Source: Stappia sp. TSB10P1A (GTDB lineage Bacteria; Pseudomonadota; Alphaproteobacteria; Rhizobiales; Stappiaceae). Taken from it: DNA of 64,000 nucleotides. The stretch covers positions 62,001-126,000 of the forward strand of contig NZ_FYAU01000008.1 in NCBI RefSeq assembly GCF_900185725.1, read 5' to 3'. The notes beneath the pieces are model-generated. The model did no database searches. It saw only the letters and a list, made by a program, of their open reading frames with translations, and was not told the origin of the DNA. Each line of letters opens with the position of its first letter. Position 1 is the stretch's first letter. A program made the position numbers and the translations under genes. Positions 56,689-64,000 of this stretch are shown here, piece by piece.

Positions 56689-58503
56689 TTACAGCGGCGC
56701 CGTCGCCCGCTCCAGCCAGGCCCGCGTCGCCGTGTCGACCAGCGGCCCGATCTCGCCCAGGACGCGCGCGTGATAGGCGTCGACCCAGGCCCGCTCCTCG
56801 GCGCTGAGCATCTCCACGACCACCGCCCGCCGGTCGATCGGCGCCAGCGTCAGCGTCTCGAAGCCGAGCATCGGCCGCTCGCCGCCCTCGATGGCCGTCG
56901 CCGGCGTCACCAGTTCCAGGTTCTCGATACGGATGCCGTGGCTGCCGTCACGATAGTAGCCCGGCTCGTTGGAGACGATCATGCCCGGCTCCAGCGGCGC
57001 GTGGCCGGTCTTGGCGATGCGCTGCGGCCCCTCATGCACGGAGAGATAGGAGCCGACCCCATGCCCCGTGCCGTGATCGAAGTCGAGCCCGGCCTTCCAC
57101 AGGGCGATGCGGGCGAGCGCGTCGATCTGCGCCCCGCTGGTGCCAACGGGAAAGCGCGCCGTGGCAATGGCGATATGCCCCTTCAGCACCAGCGTGAAGT
57201 GGCGCTTGTGCTCCTGCTCCACCTCGCCGACGGCGATGGTACGGGTGATGTCGGTGGTGCCGTCTTCATATTGGGCGCCCGAATCGATCAGGAACAGGCT
57301 GTCCGCCGGGATCGGCAGGTTGCTGCTCCGGTCGACATGATAGTGGCAGATCGCAGCGTTCGGGCCGGCAGCCGAGATGCTGTCGAAGGAAATCTCCTTC
57401 AGCTTGCCGGTCTCGGCCCGGAAGGCCTCCAGCCGCTCGGCGACCGCGATCTCGTCGAGCCCGCCGGCCGACGCCGCCCCGTCGAGCCAGCACAGGAAGC
57501 GGGCAAAGGCCGCCCCGTCGCGCAGATGCGCGGCCCGCGCCCCGGCGATCTCCGCCGCATTCTTCACCGCCTTGGCCTTGGTCACCGGGTCGGCGCCGTG
57601 CTTCACCTTGCCGCCGGCGGCAAGCACCGCGCTTGCCAGCGCATCGCCCGCCCAGTCGGGATCGACCAGCACCGTCGCGCCCGCAGCTCCCAGCGCGCTC
57701 AGCGCGCCCGTCAGCCCGTCCGGCCCCGCAATATCGGCCAGCGCCTCCAGATGGTCGCGCGAGGCATTGGTGAGCTTGCGCCCATCGATGAAGATCTGCG
57801 GGCGCCCTTCGCGCGGCAGGATGGCGAAGGACAGCGGCAGCGGCGTGTGCGACACGTCGCTACCGCGGATGTTGAAGAGCCAGGCGATGGAATCGGGCTG
57901 GGTCAGGACGAAGGCATCGCCGCCGGCGCGGCGCACCTCGGCGGCCATGCGCGCGATCTTCTCCTCGGCCGCCTCGCCGGCAAACTCCTGCCCGTGCACG
58001 CGCACCTGGCCAAGCGGCGGCTGCGGCCGGTCCTCCCACACCGCATCGAGCGGATTGCCATCCACCGGCACAAGCTCCGCCCCGGCCCTGGCACAGGCTT
58101 CGGCCAGGCGCTTCACGCCGCTCACCGTATGCAGCATCGGATCGTAACCGAGCTTCTGGCCCGGCTGCAGCGTCTCGGCCAGCCACTCGGACGGCGGCGT
58201 CTCGATCAGGTGCATCGGCCGGAACACGCTGGTGTCGACCTGCTCGCGCACCTGGATCGTGTAGCGCCCGTCGACGAAGATCGCCGCCGCATCCGCCAGC
58301 ACCACCGCCATGCCGGCGGATCCGGCAAAGCCGGTCAGCCAGAAAAGCCGCGCGTCGCTGGGCGGCACATATTCGCCCTGATGCGCGTCGGCGCGCGGAA
58401 TGAGGAAACCGTCGAGGCCCCTGCGGGCCAGCTCGCGCCGCAGCGCCGCGCAACGCGCGGAACCGACGGACGGGTCGATGACATTGTCGAAGGACTGGAA
58501 CAT
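56689..58503 (-). CDS. pepP: Xaa-Pro aminopeptidase (M24B)
   Basis: The 604-residue three-domain aminopeptidase P has two creatinase-like N-terminal domains (PRADAHQGEYVPPSDARLFWLTGFAGSAG and the middle domain) and the C-terminal pita-bread fold. Metal ligands are visible in LIDSGAQYEDGTTDITRTIA, FDHGTGHGVGSYLSVHEGPQ and MIVSNEPGYYRDGSHGIRIENLELV. The long form matches eukaryote-like APP1 enzymes common in alphaproteobacteria. It cleaves N-terminal residues before proline. Confidence 0.93.
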   Translation of the reverse strand: MFQSFDNVIDPSVGSARCAALRRELARRGLDGFLIPRADAHQGEYVPPSDARLFWLTGFAGSAGMAVVLADAAAIFVDGRYTIQVREQVDTSVFRPMHLIETPPSEWLAETLQPGQKLGYDPMLHTVSGVKRLAEACARAGAELVPVDGNPLDAVWEDRPQPPLGQVRVHGQEFAGEAAEEKIARMAAEVRRAGGDAFVLTQPDSIAWLFNIRGSDVSHTPLPLSFAILPREGRPQIFIDGRKLTNASRDHLEALADIAGPDGLTGALSALGAAGATVLVDPDWAGDALASAVLAAGGKVKHGADPVTKAKAVKNAAEIAGARAAHLRDGAAFARFLCWLDGAASAGGLDEIAVAERLEAFRAETGKLKEISFDSISAAGPNAAICHYHVDRSSNLPIPADSLFLIDSGAQYEDGTTDITRTIAVGEVEQEHKRHFTLVLKGHIAIATARFPVGTSGAQIDALARIALWKAGLDFDHGTGHGVGSYLSVHEGPQRIAKTGHAPLEPGMIVSNEPGYYRDGSHGIRIENLELVTPATAIEGGERPMLGFETLTLAPIDRRAVVVEMLSAEERAWVDAYHARVLGEIGPLVDTATRAWLERATAPL

Positions 58504-58771
58504 GCGACGACGCTAGCGCCAATGCAGCCGTCGCGAAAGGGCATTGAAGAGGGATCGCGGCGGCTTTTGCACACCCGGCGGGCACCGGAGCGCCACGGAA
58601 TTCGGCATGTGCTGCACCGCATTGCAAAATCACGCATTCGCACATGCAGCAATCGCAGCGCAGCCATGCACTTATCGACCTTTTCTCATGCGTCGGCGAT
58701 CCCCATACTCTGTCTTGAGAGTTTGAGGGAGGAAGCTCTAGACAGAGACCTCGAACTGGAGACTTAAGATC

Positions 58772-58996
58772 ATGGCCATTGCCACCACGACCACCACCGC
58801 CATCTCGGGCGTATCGCGCAGCTCTTCCAAGAGCGTGTTCCGCAAGGCGCTCGACTCGATGATCGCCGCCCGTGAGCGTCAGGCTCGCCGCTATGTCAAC
58901 GGCTACCTTCTGTCGCTCGACGACGCCACGCTCGCCGCCTACGGCTACGACCGGGCCGATCTGGAGCGCAACAGCTCGCTGACCTCCGCGTTCTGA
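58772..58996 (+). CDS. DUF1127 small protein
   Basis: The 74-residue protein has a Thr/Ser-rich start and the C-terminal DUF1127 pattern (ARERQARRYVNGYLLSLDDATLAAYGYDRADLER). Small DUF1127 proteins are abundant in Hyphomicrobiales and have been linked to RNA binding and to phosphate, carbon or stress responses; the role here is not known. AACTGGAGAC precedes the ATG, and a strong terminator follows, suggesting an independent, well-expressed transcript. Confidence 0.85.
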   Translation: MAIATTTTTAISGVSRSSSKSVFRKALDSMIAARERQARRYVNGYLLSLDDATLAAYGYDRADLERNSSLTSAF

Positions 58997-59023
58997 TACC
59001 GGCGGTCGCTGACTGGACAGAAA

Positions 59024-59060
59024 CGGGCCCGGCGGTTCCTCCGCCGGGCCCGTTCCTTTT
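59024..59060 (+). terminator. Intrinsic terminator of the DUF1127 gene
   Basis: CGGGCCCGGCGG (59024-59035) pairs perfectly with 59041-59052 around TTCCT and is followed by TTCCTTTTT. Confidence 0.9.
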
Positions 59061-59083
59061 TGGGGCAGGCTCTTTCCGGGGCT

Positions 59084-59974
59084 TCAGCCCTCGTGACGGC
59101 CGCGCACCAGCGTCAGCGTCAGCCAGCCGTCGCGGTTCTGCCGGCGCACCAGGTGGAACCCTTGCGTGCCATAGGCGAAAAGGATGCGCGGTCCGTCCTC
59201 CTCGCGCAGGCCCGACAGGACCAGCGTCGCCGAGCGGGTCATCCGCGCCGAAAGCCCGGCGGCCATGCGCATCAGGGGCCGGGCGAGGATGTTCGCCACC
59301 ACCAGATCGAAGGGACCGGCCTCCGCGAAAATGCGGCTGTCGACGCCGGCCGCCGTTGCCGTGCGCACCAGCGTGCCGGCAAGATTGTGGACGGCATTGG
59401 CGCGCGCGGTAATGGTCGCCACCGGATCGATATCCGTCGCCAGCACCGGACGGCGGGACAGCCGCGCCATGGCGATCGCCAGAACGCCGGTGCCCGTGCC
59501 CAGATCCAGCATCCGCGCATAGGACCGGCGGGTCAGAAGCCGGTCGATCTCGATCAGGCAGCCGGCGGTCGTCCCGTGATGGCCGGTGCCGAAGGCGAGC
59601 GCGGCCTCGATCTCGATGGCAATGCCGGCGAGCGGGCGCTTCGCCCGGTCATGCGCGCCATGAATGAAGAAACGGCCCGCCTGCACCGGCGACAGGCCTT
59701 CAAGGCTCTTCTCCACCCAGTTGATGTCTTCCAGCTCGACCGCCTCGACCGGCGCGGCGAAGGCGTCCGCGCCCAGCCGGTCCTTGACCAGATCGGCGGC
59801 CTCGCTCGCGCTCATGTCGAACAGCAGGATCTCGGCCGTCCACTCGCGCCCGTCCGCCGAAGCCTCGAACACCGTCACCGGGTTGCCGTCATCCTCGAAG
59901 TCGCGCGACAGCAGCTCGTAGATGCGCTTCGCCTCGATCTCAAGGGCGGTGATGCGGACACGGATGGTGGACAT
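59084..59974 (-). CDS. prmA: Ribosomal protein L11 methyltransferase
   Basis: The 296-residue SAM-dependent enzyme trimethylates L11. An N-terminal substrate-recognition domain (about 1-110) precedes AFGTGHHGTTAGCLIEIDRLL, the SAM-binding LDLGTGTGVLAIAMARL and the substrate motif VVANILARPLMRMA. AFGTGxHxTT and NILA are diagnostic for PrmA. GGAGAGATC precedes the ATG. It converges with the DUF1127 gene. Confidence 0.94.
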   Translation of the reverse strand: MSTIRVRITALEIEAKRIYELLSRDFEDDGNPVTVFEASADGREWTAEILLFDMSASEAADLVKDRLGADAFAAPVEAVELEDINWVEKSLEGLSPVQAGRFFIHGAHDRAKRPLAGIAIEIEAALAFGTGHHGTTAGCLIEIDRLLTRRSYARMLDLGTGTGVLAIAMARLSRRPVLATDIDPVATITARANAVHNLAGTLVRTATAAGVDSRIFAEAGPFDLVVANILARPLMRMAAGLSARMTRSATLVLSGLREEDGPRILFAYGTQGFHLVRRQNRDGWLTLTLVRGRHEG

Positions 59975-60069
59975 GATCTCTCCGGAGACAGGAAACAGCG
60001 CCCGCCCTATAGCGCCCGCAAGCGGGCCGCATCAATCGCATTCGCACCGGATAGCGAAACGAGCACCGC

Positions 60070-62505
60070 TCAGTGCCGCTCGACGAAGCTGTCGAGCACC
60101 TTCTTGCGGCCCGCCTTGTCGAACTGCACGGTCAGCTTGTTGCCCTCGATGCCGACGATCTCGCCATAGCCGAACTTGAGGTGGAACACCCGCTCGCCCA
60201 TCGCGAAGGCCGACGGCGTGTCGGACACCGACTTGGCGACCAACTCGCCCTCGATCATCCGCGGCCCGCCCGACTGCCTGCCCGACTGCCGGCCACTGGT
60301 CGACCCCATCCGCCCGGCGAACCCGCCACCACCAGCGCCGCCCTGCGCTTGCGAACGCTGCGCCCGCTGCCAGCCCGGCGTCGAATAGCTCGACTTGAAG
60401 GGATCGCGCGTGTCGAAGCGGCTGGCGCCGTATCCCCCGCCGCCATAGCCGCCGTAATTGCTGGACTGCTCCACCACCTCGACATGATCGGCCGGCAATT
60501 CGTCGAGGAAGCGCGAGGGGATCGAGCTCTGCCACATGCCGTGGATGCGCCGGTTGGAGGCGAACCAGATCTTCGCCCGCCGCCGCGCCCGCGTGATGCC
60601 GACATAGGCGAGCCGGCGCTCTTCCTCCAGCCCGGCGCGGCCGCTCTCGTCGAGCGCGCGCTGATGCGGGAAGAGCCCTTCCTCCCAGCCGGGCAGGAAC
60701 ACCGTGTCGAATTCCAGCCCCTTGGCCGAATGCAGCGTCATGATCGACACCGCCTCGTTGCTGCCGCCCGCGTCCCGGTCCATGACCAGCGCCACATGCT
60801 CCAGGAAGCCGGCGAGCGATTCGAACTCGTCCATCGAGCGGATGAGCTCCTTCAGGTTGTCGAGCCGGCCCGGCGCCTCCGCCGAGCGGTCGTTGCGCCA
60901 CATCTCGGTATAGCCGCTCTCGTCGAGGATGATCTCGGCCAGCTCCGTATGCGACATGGCCGGCACCAGGTCGCGCCAGCGGTCGAAATCGGCGAGCAGC
61001 ATGCGCAGCGTCGTGCGCGCCTTCGGCTTCAGCTCCTCGGTCTGGCACAGGTCCGAGGCCGCCTGCATGAGCGGGATCCGGTTCGCCCGCGCATAGGCAT
61101 GGACCAGCTTCAGGCTGGCCTCGCCGAGACCGCGCTTCGGCGTGTTGACGATCCGCTCGAAGGCGAGGTCGTCGGCCGGCTGCACGACGCAGCGGAAATA
61201 AGCCATCGCATCGCGGATCTCCATGCGCTCGTAGAAGCGCGGGCCGCCGACCACCCGGTAGTTGACGCCGAGTGTGACGAACCGGTCCTCGAACTCGCGC
61301 ATCTGGAACGACGCGCGCACCAGGATCGCCATGCTCTCGAGGCTGTGACCCTTGGACTGCAGCGCCTCGATCTCGTCGCCGATGGCGCGGGCCTCTTCCT
61401 CGGAGTCCCAGGCGGCGGCGACGCTGACGCGCAGTTCCTCGCCGTCCGGGTCGACGACATCGGTGAACAGCGTCTTGCCCAGACGCCCCTCGTTATGGGC
61501 GATCAGATGCGAGGCGGCGGCGAGGATATGGCTGGTCGAGCGGTAATTGCGCTCCAGCCGGATCACCTTGGCGCCGGGAAAGTCGTGCTCGAAGCGCAGG
61601 ATGTTGTCGACCTCGGCGCCGCGCCAGCCATAGATCGACTGGTCGTCGTCGCCGACGCAGCAGATGTTGCGGTTGCCCTGCGCCAGCAGCCGCAGGAACA
61701 GGTACTGCGCGATGTTGGTGTCCTGATACTCGTCCACCAGCATGAAGCGGAAGCGGGCCTGATACTCGGCCAGCACGTCCGGATTGTTGCGGAACAGCGT
61801 GATGACATGCAGCAGCAGGTCGCCGAAATCGGCGGCATTGAGGATCGACAGCCGCTCCTGATACTGCTCGTAAAGCGCCCGGCCCTTGCCGTTGCCGAAG
61901 GAGCGCGCCTCGCCCTCCGGCACCTGGTCGGGCGTCAGGCCGCGGTTCTTCCAGCCATCGAGCTGGCTGGCGAAGGCCCGCGCCGTCCAGCGCTTGTCGT
62001 CCAGCCCCTCCGCCTGGATGATCTGCTTGATCAGGCGGATCTGGTCGTCGGTATCGAGGATCGAGAACCCGGATTTCAGGCCGATCAGTTCGGCATGCCG
62101 GCGCAGGATCTTGACGCAAATCGAGTGGAAGGTGCCGAGCCAGGGCATCCCTTCCGCGCTCTCGCCGATCAGCCGCTCGATCCGCTCCTTCATCTCGCGG
62201 GCGGCCTTGTTGGTGAAGGTCACCGCCAGGATCTGGCTCGGGAAGGCGCGCCGTGTCGCCAGGATATGGCCGATGCGCGTGGTCAGGACGCGGGTCTTGC
62301 CGGTTCCCGCCCCCGCCAGCACCAGCACCGGGCCGTCCAGCGCCTCCACCGCCTCGCGCTGCTCCGGGTTGAGCCCGTCGAGATAGGAGCCGGGTTCGGG
62401 CGGCCGCGGCCCGAGCGCTGCCCGCGCGCGCGCGGCAATGCCGCTGCCGGAGGGAGTGGCGCTCCGCTGCAGGGCGGAAAGGCGGTCGCCTTGGGAATCG
62501 GGCAT
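60070..62505 (-). CDS. uvrD: UvrD/PcrA-type superfamily 1 DNA helicase
   Basis: The 811-residue ATP-dependent 3'-5' helicase has motif Ia/I LVLAGAGTGKTRVLTTRIGHIL, motif II MLVDEYQDTN, motif III GDDDQSIYGWRGAEVDNIL, motif IV RLERNYRS, motif V MTLHSAKGLEFDTVFLPGWEEGLFPH and motif VI EEERRLAYVGITRARR. A Gly/Ser-rich linker precedes the C-terminal Tudor-like domain (VFHLKFGYGEIVGIEGNKLTVQFD), as in PcrA. It acts in mismatch and nucleotide excision repair. It is 144 bp from ligA on the same strand. Confidence 0.94.
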   Translation of the reverse strand: MPDSQGDRLSALQRSATPSGSGIAARARAALGPRPPEPGSYLDGLNPEQREAVEALDGPVLVLAGAGTGKTRVLTTRIGHILATRRAFPSQILAVTFTNKAAREMKERIERLIGESAEGMPWLGTFHSICVKILRRHAELIGLKSGFSILDTDDQIRLIKQIIQAEGLDDKRWTARAFASQLDGWKNRGLTPDQVPEGEARSFGNGKGRALYEQYQERLSILNAADFGDLLLHVITLFRNNPDVLAEYQARFRFMLVDEYQDTNIAQYLFLRLLAQGNRNICCVGDDDQSIYGWRGAEVDNILRFEHDFPGAKVIRLERNYRSTSHILAAASHLIAHNEGRLGKTLFTDVVDPDGEELRVSVAAAWDSEEEARAIGDEIEALQSKGHSLESMAILVRASFQMREFEDRFVTLGVNYRVVGGPRFYERMEIRDAMAYFRCVVQPADDLAFERIVNTPKRGLGEASLKLVHAYARANRIPLMQAASDLCQTEELKPKARTTLRMLLADFDRWRDLVPAMSHTELAEIILDESGYTEMWRNDRSAEAPGRLDNLKELIRSMDEFESLAGFLEHVALVMDRDAGGSNEAVSIMTLHSAKGLEFDTVFLPGWEEGLFPHQRALDESGRAGLEEERRLAYVGITRARRRAKIWFASNRRIHGMWQSSIPSRFLDELPADHVEVVEQSSNYGGYGGGGYGASRFDTRDPFKSSYSTPGWQRAQRSQAQGGAGGGGFAGRMGSTSGRQSGRQSGGPRMIEGELVAKSVSDTPSAFAMGERVFHLKFGYGEIVGIEGNKLTVQFDKAGRKKVLDSFVERH

Positions 62506-62649
62506 CGACTGTCGGATCTCGGGCTCGATGGGTTCGCTCGCGAAGCGTCTTCGCGAATCTGTTCGCTATTTGGACCAATATAGCAAGTTTGCCGCCACTT
62601 GGCAGGGCCGCGCCTGCACACGGCGTCCGTCCGCCGGCGCAACCGCCCG

Positions 62650-64000
<1,351 letters not shown>

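Overview
The window is about 68% GC, densely coded and typical of an alphaproteobacterium. The gene set (frcRBCA fructose uptake, zwf-edd-eda, a two-piece tmRNA with alpha-type sspB, class III alcohol dehydrogenase, DUF1127, DUF2065, RHH domain proteins) points to the order Hyphomicrobiales (Rhizobiales), possibly a Stappia/Pannonibacter-like marine or soil bacterium. The genus is inference. No phage, insertion sequence, CRISPR array or replication origin was seen.

Layout. 1-14140: the start of a divergent adenine-deaminase-like gene, then a fructose catabolic block: ROK regulator, FrcB/FrcC/FrcA ABC importer, an exported alpha/beta hydrolase, fructokinase, zwf, edd, eda, a small membrane protein, a Ca2+/Na+ antiporter-like protein and pgi. 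Together these carry external fructose to pyruvate and glyceraldehyde-3-phosphate by the Entner-Doudoroff route, except that no 6-phosphogluconolactonase gene is present. 14140-24280: two tandem glycine-zipper lipoproteins, the first copy of a double-hairpin repeat, ald with a divergent Lrp-type regulator, and assorted housekeeping or stress genes (receiver-only response regulator, SMP-30, TrhO, SDR, PhzF, RHH protein, PfpI, PRC-barrel protein, exported metzincin protease). 24280-36520: TetR-ilvC, folA, a glutathione-dependent formaldehyde detoxification module (adhC, XRE regulator, ElaA-like acetyltransferase, fghA), then hflK-hflC-DUF2065-degP, serB and miaA. 36520-38670: a small accessory patch with a GNAT enzyme and a HTH/PIN toxin-antitoxin pair of lower GC. 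38760-43600: leuA and ilvI-ilvH on the minus strand, each preceded by a previously unlisted short leader peptide rich in Leu or Ile/Leu/Val codons. The ilv leader is followed by a canonical intrinsic terminator. 43825-48750: tRNA-Lys(CTT) with a strong promoter, an ABC-2 exporter pair, thyA, the permuted ssrA gene (two-piece tmRNA) and sspB with two small companion genes. This puts the trans-translation tag and its ClpXP adaptor side by side. 48750-64000: a 1294-residue AsmA-like protein with a KAEEAR-repeat tail, a D-lactate dehydrogenase-type flavoprotein, the second copy of the double-hairpin repeat, a thioesterase, a ClC transporter, aminopeptidase P, DUF1127, prmA, a UvrD-type helicase and the 3' part of ligA.

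The most unusual items are the 166-168 bp double-hairpin repeat present twice (15004-15169 and 54198-54365), the two amino-acid leader peptides (40503-40604 and 43355-43414), and the permuted ssrA gene beside sspB. All functional calls rest on reading the translated sequence and known family motifs; no database search was possible.
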